64,000 bases of DNA, taken from NCBI GenBank assembly GCA_039640495.1, contig CP046864.1, positions 1,550,001-1,614,000 of the forward strand. The letters are read 5' to 3'. Positions 47,318-54,612 of the stretch are shown here, one piece after another. Each line of letters starts with the position of its first letter. Within the stretch, counting starts at the first letter, position 1. Under the pieces are notes generated by a model that searched no databases, was not told where the DNA came from, and saw nothing but the letters and a program-made list of their open reading frames with translations. This stretch comes from Rhodobacteraceae bacterium IMCC1335. Its GTDB lineage: Bacteria; Pseudomonadota; Alphaproteobacteria; Rhodobacterales; Rhodobacteraceae. The position numbers and the translations under genes were made by a program.

Positions 47318-47983
47318 ATGGCAAATATACAAGCAACAGACGCCGGTAAGCATAAAATGTCGGCAGCACATCGTGTTGAACATGCTTTGATTGAAGAAAT
47401 CAGTGCTGGTGAACTTTTGCCCGGTGTTCGCCTAGATGAAGTTGGGTTGGCACATCGGTTTGGTGTGTCGCGCACCCCAGTACGCGAGGCACTATCTCGA
47501 TTAACCGCGCAAGGCATATTGGTTCCGGGTGAAAAGCGCGGCGCTTTTGTCGCGGAATATTCGCGTGAGCAATTAAGCCAAATTTTTGAAGCCATGCACG
47601 AAATAGAAGCCGCTTGCGCCCGAATAGCTGCACAACGCCTTAGTTTACTGGCCAGATCTGAAATTGAAACAGCTCAAGGCGATTGCATGAAAGCGGCCGA
47701 AGCAGGCGATCGCGTTGCGTATTTGCGTGCCAATGAAGCTTTCCATTTGACAATCTATAAGGCGACTGGAAACCCCTATATCGCTGAGATTGCATCTGAA
47801 TTTCGCCGCCGTACTGGGCCGTTTCGCGCTAAAAAATTCCAAACCCCCGAAGACCTGATCGGTTCAGCGCAAAGTCACCAGACTTTGATTGATGACATTT
47901 TCTCCGAAGATTCAAATACGGCGTCAAAAGGTATGCGGGATCATATGACAAACAGTTTTATGCAAACGTTACGGGTCAATTGA
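47318..47983 (+). CDS. GntR-family regulator (FadR/FCD subfamily)
   Basis: A 221-residue repressor-type protein. The N-terminal winged helix spans about 15-80 (LLPGVRLDEVGLAHRFGVSRTPVREALSRL). The FCD effector domain follows, with metal-binding His and Asp candidates (EAFHLTIYKATGN, SHQTLIDDI, MRDHMTNSF). It lies between the two island operons and is divergent from the ABC operon. Identical palindromes before both operons make it the likely regulator of the whole island, responding to a sugar acid or phosphorylated intermediate. Its last codons lie in a tandem repeat. Confidence 0.9.
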   Translation: MANIQATDAGKHKMSAAHRVEHALIEEISAGELLPGVRLDEVGLAHRFGVSRTPVREALSRLTAQGILVPGEKRGAFVAEYSREQLSQIFEAMHEIEAACARIAAQRLSLLARSEIETAQGDCMKAAEAGDRVAYLRANEAFHLTIYKATGNPYIAEIASEFRRRTGPFRAKKFQTPEDLIGSAQSHQTLIDDIFSEDSNTASKGMRDHMTNSFMQTLRVN

Positions 47984-48013
47984 CATAAAAACGTTACGGT
48001 TCATTGACATAAA
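47964..48013. repeat. Tandem 24-bp direct repeat spanning the gntR stop codon
   Basis: Two near-identical units, AAACGTTACGGGTCAATTGAC (from 47964) and AAACGTTACGGTTCATTGAC (from 47988), each continuing into ATAAA. The first unit encodes the last GntR residues and the stop. Each contains TTGACA, a -35-like hexamer. Confidence 0.8.
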
Positions 48014-48051
48014 GTTGGGTTACCCTCTTGCAATAGTGCCCATTCTTCTAT

Positions 48052-48065
48052 TTTTGTATACAAAA
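48052..48065. promoter_or_regulatory. GntR-type operator, copy 2
   Basis: The same 14-bp palindrome TTTTGTATACAAAA as at 47222-47235, here 27 bases before the MBL hydrolase gene start. Its position would block or control transcription of the plus-strand catabolic operon. Confidence 0.82.
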
Positions 48066-48091
48066 TAGATTCGCTGAATACGGAGGTCCGG

Positions 48092-49027
48092 ATGGGCATT
48101 GCAGAAACCAAGATTTACCCGATCAACACTGGCTGGTTAGAAGCTGACCTTGGGAGCTATATCTTTTGGAAGGGCCCTGCGGGAAAAAAGTATTGGAACC
48201 CTGTTTATTGCCATTATGTAGATACAGGTGAGCATAAAATCTTGATTGATACGGGGCTGTGTGATGCGGAACGGGCCACTCAATATCATCACAAATGCGA
48301 CAAGCGTGGCTGTTTGGAGGTGCATGACCACTTAGAGCAAAAACTCGGTGTGCATCCCGATGAGATTGATGCAATTGTATTTACCCATCTGCACTGGGAT
48401 CATGTCCAAAATATGAAAAAATTCAAAAATGCCCGCTATATTGCCCCTAAGGGTGAGATCGAAATGGCTTATAATCCTTTACCTTTATATTATCGCACCT
48501 ACGAATGCGGTATTCTGGATATTAAGCCGGCGTATGCTGGCTGTGTGTTTGAAGCGATTGGAGACGAATGCGAGGTTCTGCCTGGTATTACTATGTTCCA
48601 CACCCCGGGTCATTCTGTTGGTCACATGGGCGTGACAGTGGCCACCTCTGCAGGAGATATTGTGGTTGCGGGCGATGCAATTTTCGTAGAGCGGAACCTA
48701 GAGCCCAATCCTGCCGAAAAATGGCGTCACTGGGTGCCTGCAAGGTTTGTAAACTCTTATGAAGGCTGGAAATCTGTTGAAGAAATCGACAAGCGCGCGG
48801 ATTATGTTCTGCCGTGTCATGACGAGGTTGCAAATGCGCGCTCAGATGTGTTTCCTTACGACGGAATGCCGATTCGCAAACGCCGCCAACCCATTCCGGG
48901 GTACCAGTTTTATTTTGGTGATATGCCTATCGGCACAGCAGGGAAAGCAGCTCCTGCCTTAACCAAGGCGGAGGCCGATCAATATATCGCCGGTTTGAAA
49001 AATCCGAAAGATATGGCGGAATACTAA
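48092..49027 (+). CDS. MBL-fold metallo-hydrolase (lactonase-like)
   Basis: A 311-residue metallo-beta-lactamase-fold hydrolase. Di-metal ligands are HLHWDH near residue 99, the His in MFHTPGHSVGH, the Asp in VVAGDAIF and the last His in LPCHDEVA. It resembles AiiA-type lactonases. In a sugar-catabolic operon, opening of a sugar lactone is more likely than quorum quenching, but this is inference. GGAGG precedes the ATG. First gene of the four-gene plus operon, with 4 bases to the next. Confidence 0.85.
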   Translation: MGIAETKIYPINTGWLEADLGSYIFWKGPAGKKYWNPVYCHYVDTGEHKILIDTGLCDAERATQYHHKCDKRGCLEVHDHLEQKLGVHPDEIDAIVFTHLHWDHVQNMKKFKNARYIAPKGEIEMAYNPLPLYYRTYECGILDIKPAYAGCVFEAIGDECEVLPGITMFHTPGHSVGHMGVTVATSAGDIVVAGDAIFVERNLEPNPAEKWRHWVPARFVNSYEGWKSVEEIDKRADYVLPCHDEVANARSDVFPYDGMPIRKRRQPIPGYQFYFGDMPIGTAGKAAPALTKAEADQYIAGLKNPKDMAEY

Positions 49028-49031
49028 ACTT

Positions 49032-49865
49032 GTGACCCAGCGTATCAACACTTTAGCAGACGTGGCACAAGATTATGACGCCATCGTATTTGATCAATGG
49101 GGCGTGTTGCATAACGGCACAGCGCCGTATTCGCGTGCGATAGAGTGCCTTACCGGTCTAGCCAATGCAGGTTTGCCACTGGCGGTTTTATCCAATTCTG
49201 GAAAACGCGCCGGTCCGAACGCGCTACGGATCGCGGACATGGGCTTTGCGCCATCGCTGTTTAGTCAAATCATGACCAGCGGCGAAGCTTTATGGCGTGA
49301 CATTCATACAGGGAAGCTGCCCCACAGGCGGTTTTTCTGCATTGAGCGGTCCGCTGGTGATGCTTGTGCTTGGGCCGAGGGGTTGCCTGTTGAGTTCACT
49401 GATCTGGAAAATGCAGACGCTGTCTTGTTGATGGGCCTGCCAGATAAAGCCAGATTAGCCGATTGGGGTACCCCATTGGCGGCGGCACTGGACGCGGACC
49501 TGCCAATCTACTGTTCAAATCCCGACCGTCAATCACCCCGCGCAGAGGGTTTGGTGATCTCACCAGGTGCATTGGCGTATGCTTATGTCGATATGGGGGG
49601 GCATGTTTCGTTCTATGGCAAACCGCACCCTGGCATTTTTGATGCGCTGGCATCGTCCCTTGGGGTGGCACGTATTTTGATGGTGGGGGACAGTTTGGAG
49701 CATGATATCGCGGGTGCGCAATCTGCGGGCTGGGATAATGTTTTGGTACAAGGCGGACTTTATGCCAATGATTTTGCACAGGCGGATCATGATTCTGTTT
49801 TGGCAAATCTAGTGGCCGCAAAGGCCTGCCGACCCCCGACGTATTCAATAGAGGTACTTGCATGA
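49032..49865 (+). CDS. HAD-superfamily class IIA hydrolase (TIGR01459-like)
   Basis: A 277-residue HAD protein starting with GTG. Motif I is FDQWGVLHNG, motif II VLSNSGKR, and the late motifs are YGKPHPGIFDAL and MVGDSLEHDIAGA. The second acid of motif I is replaced by Trp, as in the TIGR01459 group. Candidate roles are removal of phosphate from a sugar phosphate or repair of a side product. It overlaps the next gene (ATGA), consistent with one operon. Confidence 0.87.
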   Translation: MTQRINTLADVAQDYDAIVFDQWGVLHNGTAPYSRAIECLTGLANAGLPLAVLSNSGKRAGPNALRIADMGFAPSLFSQIMTSGEALWRDIHTGKLPHRRFFCIERSAGDACAWAEGLPVEFTDLENADAVLLMGLPDKARLADWGTPLAAALDADLPIYCSNPDRQSPRAEGLVISPGALAYAYVDMGGHVSFYGKPHPGIFDALASSLGVARILMVGDSLEHDIAGAQSAGWDNVLVQGGLYANDFAQADHDSVLANLVAAKACRPPTYSIEVLA

Positions 49866-50830
49866 AAAACCGACCAGAATTGTTGACCCTAGACTTCCGC
49901 GCGCTGTCTGCCCGTTTGGGCACTGACCCTTTGCAAGTCCAAGGGCCGGGCGGCAATACGTCGATTAAAGACGGTGATGTGATGTGGATCAAGGCGTCGG
50001 GCACGGAATTGGCCAACGCGGAAACCCAAGATATTTTTGTTGCGGTCGACCGCAATGCAGCTAAGGCAGAAGCGCACGGTCAGGGTGATGGGTCGTGCAA
50101 ACAAACTGTGCTGGATCCTGCGATCACGCTGCGGCCGTCGATTGAAACAACATTTCATGCAGCGCTGAACCATAAGGTTGTGGCCCATACGCATTCTGTT
50201 GCGGCGCTGGTGCATGTCGCGGGTCCCGAAGGCCGCGCGCAGGCCGTGCAAAAACTGGCAGATTTGCCTTTTGTAATGGTGCCCTACGCCAAGCCAGGTC
50301 TGCCGCTGACCCGTGAAATTCTATCCCGTGTGACGCCCGACACCAAAGTTGTTCTATTGCAAAATCATGGATTGATCTGCTGTGGCGATACCGTGGATGA
50401 CGTATCAAACCTGATCCATGACGTTGAAACGAGATTGGCAATGGCGGTTAGTGGCCGGCAGACCAAGCCACCAAAAGAACGGGCACCTGAGGGGTTCGAG
50501 TGGGCGCATGAGAGCTGGGTTGCCCACGATGCTTGGGCCATGGCACATGCCACGGCTGGATCCTATTACCCCGATCACGTGGTGTTTCTGGGGCCAGCGC
50601 TGCCAGTCCAAGATGACGGGCGCTGGCCGGCTGTTTTGTATGACGGTGTCGGCATTGCCTTGCGTGTAGCGGCCACGCCCAGTCAACGTGCGATGCTGCG
50701 TTGCCTGTCGGATATATTGGCCCGATTACCCTCTGATTGGAGCTTAGATCCAATCGGTCTAGAGGCTGAGGCAGAGTTGCTGAATTGGGACGCTGAAAAA
50801 TATCGCCAAACTCTGGCTGCTCGCGCATGA
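49862..50830 (+). CDS. Class II aldolase/adducin family protein (island, plus operon)
   Basis: A 322-residue protein with a zinc aldolase domain. Signatures are QGPGGNTSIKDGDVMWIKASGTEL, PSIETTFHAAL (catalytic Glu), the zinc His pair in VAHTHSVAAL and LLQNHGLICCG. It resembles the aldolase part of RhaD-like rhamnulose-phosphate aldolase/dehydrogenase fusions, without the dehydrogenase half. It probably cleaves the phosphate made by the downstream FGGY kinase. It overlaps both neighbours by 4 bases. Confidence 0.85.
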   Translation: MKNRPELLTLDFRALSARLGTDPLQVQGPGGNTSIKDGDVMWIKASGTELANAETQDIFVAVDRNAAKAEAHGQGDGSCKQTVLDPAITLRPSIETTFHAALNHKVVAHTHSVAALVHVAGPEGRAQAVQKLADLPFVMVPYAKPGLPLTREILSRVTPDTKVVLLQNHGLICCGDTVDDVSNLIHDVETRLAMAVSGRQTKPPKERAPEGFEWAHESWVAHDAWAMAHATAGSYYPDHVVFLGPALPVQDDGRWPAVLYDGVGIALRVAATPSQRAMLRCLSDILARLPSDWSLDPIGLEAEAELLNWDAEKYRQTLAARA

Positions 50831-52095
50831 GCCTCAGCTTGGGGATAGATGTGGGTACATCGGGCGTACGCACTGCGGTTTTGACTGCCCAAGGTGATGT
50901 TTTGCCCATGGCGCGCACGGATCATGTGGCGCAAAACAAAGATTATATTGATGCGGATGGGTGGTGGCGTGCTGTCCAAACGTGCATTTTGCGGCAGATA
51001 GAGATTTTATGGGCTGAAGGGTTCTCACCGCTTGATATCACCGGGATTGCCGTCGATGGCACTTCTGGCACTATGGTTCTTACCGACATAAATTTGCGGC
51101 CCGTGACCCGCGCGATGATGTATAACTCAAGTGGGTTCGATACCGAGGCAGCGATGATCGCCCGCTTTGCGCCTGATTTGCATATCACGCGTGGGTCTGC
51201 TTCTGCGCTGGCCCGCGCCATGCGTCTGGCCGCAGAGGATGTCGATCACGCCGCCTGCCACCTGTTGCATCAGGCGGATTTTATTGCGGCAAAGCTGATG
51301 GGGCAGGGCGGGCTCTCTGATCATAACAACGCGCTTAAAACCGGGTTTGACCCTGAAACAGAAATGTGGCCAGACTGGATTGAGGCGTGCAAGCTCAATC
51401 CCTCCTTGCTGCCAGAGGTCAGGCCAGTTGGTGCACAATTGGCAGCAATCAACCCACAAGTGGCCACAGAATTGGGATTGTCGCGCAGTGTAACCATTCA
51501 TGCCGGTACCACCGACAGCATTGCCGCTTTTCTGGCTTGCGCCCCCCTGCAAGAAGGCGCAGCCGTAACGTCGTTGGGCACCACCTTGGCGGTGAAGTTG
51601 CTCAGTCCCAACCGAATAGATGATCCTGAGATTGGGCTTTATTCCCATCGCTTGGGCACTGTATGGCTGGTAGGCGGAGCGTCTAACACCGGCGGGGGTG
51701 TTTTACTTGATCACTTTTCAACAGACCAAATTTCAACCATCTGCAAGCGGATTGACCCCACCAAGCCAACGGGCTTGGGTTTTTATCCCCTTTCTAAGCC
51801 GGGCGAACGCTTTCCCATTAAAGATCCAGATTTTGTAGGTCGCCTGTCACCGAGGCCAAAAGATGACGTGATATTTTTACAAGCTATGCTGGAGGGAATA
51901 GCGGCGGTCGAAGCGCGGTGCTACCGTGAAATCGAAGTCAGAGGCGGTGGGGCACCACACCAGTTGTTTACTGCAGGTGGTGGCGCTCAAAACGCAGTTT
52001 GGACAGCCTTGCGAGAAATAGAGTTGGGGATGGATATTACCGCCGCTACGCGGTCAGAGGCTGCCATTGGATGTGCAAAATTGGCGCAGATTTAG
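50827..52095 (+). CDS. FGGY-family carbohydrate kinase
   Basis: A 422-residue kinase. The N-terminal phosphate motif is LGIDVGTSGVRTAV. The catalytic Asp is in GIAVDGTSGTMVL or the DHNNALKTGFD segment, and adenosine-site signatures are HAGTTDSIAAF and TSLGTTLAVK. The usual FGGY C-terminal motif is represented by FTAGGGAQNAVWTALR. It phosphorylates a ketose or sugar alcohol with ATP. Somewhat shorter than xylulokinase (about 480). Last gene of the plus operon; its product would feed the class II aldolase. Confidence 0.88.
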   Translation: MSLSLGIDVGTSGVRTAVLTAQGDVLPMARTDHVAQNKDYIDADGWWRAVQTCILRQIEILWAEGFSPLDITGIAVDGTSGTMVLTDINLRPVTRAMMYNSSGFDTEAAMIARFAPDLHITRGSASALARAMRLAAEDVDHAACHLLHQADFIAAKLMGQGGLSDHNNALKTGFDPETEMWPDWIEACKLNPSLLPEVRPVGAQLAAINPQVATELGLSRSVTIHAGTTDSIAAFLACAPLQEGAAVTSLGTTLAVKLLSPNRIDDPEIGLYSHRLGTVWLVGGASNTGGGVLLDHFSTDQISTICKRIDPTKPTGLGFYPLSKPGERFPIKDPDFVGRLSPRPKDDVIFLQAMLEGIAAVEARCYREIEVRGGGAPHQLFTAGGGAQNAVWTALREIELGMDITAATRSEAAIGCAKLAQI

Positions 52096-52528
52096 GCTAA
52101 AAAGTACTGTTGTAGAAGAGCTTTAGACGGAGTTGTTGCAAAAACTGTTGCTAAATGGCGCTAGTGACAGTTTGCCAGGGATCGCAAGACAGGCTGAAAA
52201 GAGCCGTGGTCAAATGTTATCAGCAAGCACCAGGGTGCGATTATGGTCGCTTTTCACTTTTACCTTTTTGATGCCCATTTCGTAACCAACATGTTCTTGC
52301 TGCTCCGGACAGTTTTGCGGTTTGGAAAAGATGGTGAGGTATCCTGTTGGTTTGGCGTGATAATCCTCGTATATAGTTATTTTCGAAGGCTCATGATGCT
52401 CATTCATCGCGCATTTTGCGAATACATCTGCTGATGGCGATTTTAGAGCAGGACATATTTATTATTGATCCTTCGCACCAGACGCTAAGGTCAAATGCTA
52501 AAACCGTCCGTTCAAAATTGCAGAGCTC
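52096..52528. other. Gap at the right inner end of the island
   Basis: A minus frame at 52210-52407 (65 residues, MNEHHEPSKITIYEDYH...) is hydrophilic and protein-like but has no ribosome site; a real gene is possible but not supported. The sequence meets the right IS copy at GAGCTC without a TA. Confidence 0.35.
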
Positions 52529-52617
52529 ATACCACTATCCCGAAAAGCTGACTCACTTTATGGTTTCCAATTCCGCAGAAATCTGAATCTGTGTGTGCAC
52601 TTATTATGGAGGAATAG

Positions 52618-53130
52618 ATGGGACGAGCTATAGCCATCACGCGAACGGATATTTCTGCGCGAGAGTTGCGTTTTATCGCCAAACGAACCAGAGATTGTTG
52701 TGTTGTTCGGCGCATACTCGCAATAGCTGTGGTTCTAGAGGGCGTTGATCGCGCGACGTCGGCTCGCAGTAGCGGCATGGATCGCCAAACTCTGCGAGAC
52801 TGGGTGCATCGCTACAACTGCAGCGGCATTGCTGAGCTTTCTGACCGACGTGGCAAGGGCGCGAAGCCACGCCTGTCGCCAACACAACAGGCGCGGTTTG
52901 TGGCTTGGGTTGAGGCTGGACCTAACCCTGTAAAAGATGGCGTAGTACGGTGGCGCTGCGCCGATTTACAGGCTCGTGTTGAAGACGCGTTCGGCGTGAA
53001 GTTGCACGAACGCACGATTGGTAAATATCTAGCCAAACATGGATTTCGTCGCCTCTCTGTTCGACCTGAGTATCCCAAAACTGATCCCGCAGCACAGCAG
53101 GCTTTCAAAAAAACTTTGCCAGCCTCGTAG
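52618..53130 (+). CDS. IS630 transposase orfA, right copy
   Basis: 170 residues, identical to the left-copy orfA: helix-turn-helix DNA-binding half starting GRAIAITRTDISARE, with GGAGGAATAG before the ATG. The A7 tract near the end (TTCAAAAAAACT) allows a shift into orfB. Confidence 0.9.
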   Translation: MGRAIAITRTDISARELRFIAKRTRDCCVVRRILAIAVVLEGVDRATSARSSGMDRQTLRDWVHRYNCSGIAELSDRRGKGAKPRLSPTQQARFVAWVEAGPNPVKDGVVRWRCADLQARVEDAFGVKLHERTIGKYLAKHGFRRLSVRPEYPKTDPAAQQAFKKTLPAS

Positions 53131-53138
53131 TCGAGCTC

Positions 53139-53684
53139 ATGCCAGAACATGCAAAGGGTAAGCCCCTTGAGGTATGCTTCCAAGATGAAGCCCGTGTTGG
53201 GCAACAAGGAACACTTACGCGCAAATGGGCGCGGCGCGGAACCCGCCCCCGCGCACCTCGTGATACGCGTTACAAGTGGGGGCTAATCTTCGGTGCCGCT
53301 TGTCCCGCCCGTGGTACCGCCGCAGGGCTGATCCTGCCTTACGTCAACGCGGAGGCAATGGGGCCGCACCTCAATGAGATCGCAAAAGCTGTCGCGCACG
53401 GGGCACATGCCATGCTCATCGTCGACGGGGCTGGCTGGCACGGGGCAAAATGCTTGCAAGTACCAGACAATATTACGCTCGTGAAACTGCCGCCATACTC
53501 ACCAGAACTGAACCCCATGGAAAACGTCTGGGCCTATCTGCGGTCAAACAAACTCGCTATCTCGGTCTTCGACACCTACGACGAAATCCTCGAAAAATGT
53601 GCCCAAGCGTGGAACTTCTTCGCCAACGATCCAGAACGAATAACTTCAATCACCAAAAGAGATTGGATAAAGGTCAATTATTAG
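53139..53684 (+). CDS. IS630 transposase orfB, right copy
   Basis: 181 residues, identical to the left-copy orfB, with the full DDE set (CFQDEARVG, IVDGAGWHG, ELNPMENVW). Both copies look intact, so the element is potentially active. Confidence 0.9.
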   Translation: MPEHAKGKPLEVCFQDEARVGQQGTLTRKWARRGTRPRAPRDTRYKWGLIFGAACPARGTAAGLILPYVNAEAMGPHLNEIAKAVAHGAHAMLIVDGAGWHGAKCLQVPDNITLVKLPPYSPELNPMENVWAYLRSNKLAISVFDTYDEILEKCAQAWNFFANDPERITSITKRDWIKVNY

Positions 53685-53696
53685 GGCGGTTGGTAT

Positions 53697-53823
53697 TAAT
53701 CCGTCAAAGCAATTTGAGCAATCCGCAGATGTAGCCGCTGGGCAGGCGATGGTACAGCGCGCGGTTTATTCAAAATCGCGTAAGGATTTCAGGCGCGATT
53801 TTGGCGACATGGTGGAAGTTTAA
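53697..53823 (+). pseudogene. 3' part of the small gene split by the composite transposon
   Basis: From the TA duplicate the frame reads NPSKQFEQSADVAAGQAM... and ends DFGDMVEV at TAA 53821. It has no start of its own. It is the missing end of the frame that opens at 39673. The composition is soluble and charged; the function is unknown. Confidence 0.7.
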
Positions 53824-53825
53824 AC

Positions 53826-53842
53826 CCAGCCCAACGGGCTGG
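53826..53842. terminator. Short perfect hairpin between convergent genes
   Basis: CCAGCCC-AAC-GGGCTGG lies between the split small gene and the SDR gene. No long U-run; on the minus strand it is followed by GTTTAAAC. Probably terminates one or both. Confidence 0.55.
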
Positions 53843-53850
53843 ATCACGGT

Positions 53851-54612
53851 TTATTTCGCGGTATAGCCGCCATCGACCATCAGAACCTGCCCCGTCACAT
53901 AGGCAGAGGCCTGTGAGCATAGAAACAAAAGGGGGCCGTCTATGTCTGACAAATCTCCATTACGGCCGATGCAGGTTTGGGCGGCATTGCGGGCAGCGCG
54001 CTCGGCATCCGCAAAAACCGGCCCTGTAAGCTCGGTTGGGAAGAACCCGGGCCCAATCGCATTGGCGTTAATCCCAAAGCCCGACCAAGCCTCTGCCATC
54101 GCGCGTGTCAATTGTGCGATGCCGGCTTTCGAGGCGCCGTAGCTGACCCCGCCGGGAAACGCGCGCGTGGTTTGAAGCGATGCGAAATTTACGATCCGGC
54201 CCCAGCCTTTGGCTTTCATATCCGGCACAAGCGCCTGACTTAGGAAAAACGGCGCAGCAAGATTGAGGTTAAGCGTTATGTCCCAGCCTTCATCGGTTAC
54301 GTTATCAGCGGCTTCGCGGGTGTTTATTCCGGCTGCATGAACCAGAATATCGGGCGTGCCGAATGGGGTGGCGATTTGAGCGGCGATCTCTTTTATCTGG
54401 CTGCGCTGAGACAGGTCGGCAGACAGGGTGGCGGCTTTTGGCCCGATACGCTCGGCCCATTCCGAAAGCGCTTCTGCGCGCCGCGCCACGCCAACAACCT
54501 GCGCGCCAGCAGCAGCCAAAGCCGAGGCTGCCTGTTGTCCGAGGCCAGAACTGGCCCCGGTGACGCAGGCAACGCGCCCCGACAGATCAAAAAGTGTTTT
54601 TGGATCAGCCAT
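53851..54612 (-). CDS. Short-chain dehydrogenase/reductase (possible DHPS or gluconate-type dehydrogenase)
   Basis: A 253-residue classical SDR. The NAD(P) site is TGASSGLGQ; HAAGIN follows, and the catalytic Ser-Tyr-Lys are in NFASLQ and SYGASKAG. The ending VTGQVLMVDGGYTAK is standard. It resembles gluconate 5-dehydrogenase-type enzymes. It overlaps hpsN by 8 bases, so it is co-translated with it. In known DHPS clusters short-chain enzymes (HpsO, HpsP) interconvert DHPS stereoisomers through a keto intermediate; this gene is a good candidate for that role, by context only. Confidence 0.85.
   Translation of the reverse strand: MADPKTLFDLSGRVACVTGASSGLGQQAASALAAAGAQVVGVARRAEALSEWAERIGPKAATLSADLSQRSQIKEIAAQIATPFGTPDILVHAAGINTREAADNVTDEGWDITLNLNLAAPFFLSQALVPDMKAKGWGRIVNFASLQTTRAFPGGVSYGASKAGIAQLTRAMAEAWSGFGINANAIGPGFFPTELTGPVFADAERAARNAAQTCIGRNGDLSDIDGPLLFLCSQASAYVTGQVLMVDGGYTAK

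Larger units (their letters stand above)
39740..53696. mobile_element. Composite IS630 transposon carrying a sugar-catabolism island
   Basis: Two 1168-bp IS630-family copies in opposite orientation enclose 11,621 bases with a complete uptake and catabolic gene set. The outer ends are both the orfB-side IS end (ATACCAACCGCCC... and its complement). They are flanked by TA on each side (39738-39739 and 53697-53698), the duplication expected for IS630. Joining the outer flanks restores a small ORF. The inner end of the right copy has no flanking TA, so that copy did not arrive as a separate simple insertion. This supports movement as one unit. Confidence 0.8.
52529..53696 (+). mobile_element. IS630-family element, right copy
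   Basis: 1168 bp, same ends and ORFs as the left copy, in inverted orientation. Outer side is flanked by TA (53697-53698); the inner flank (GAGCTC) is not. The translated orfA and orfB are identical to the left copy by eye. Confidence 0.88.

Noticed and set aside
49396..50055. 219-codon minus frame over the HAD and aldolase genes
   Set aside because: Pro/His-rich antisense shadow of two well-supported genes.
39740..53696. Simple inversion between two independent IS630 insertions as the origin of the arrangement
   Set aside because: The outer flanks already form a matching TA pair and restore an ORF, while the inner flanks do not form a TA pair.
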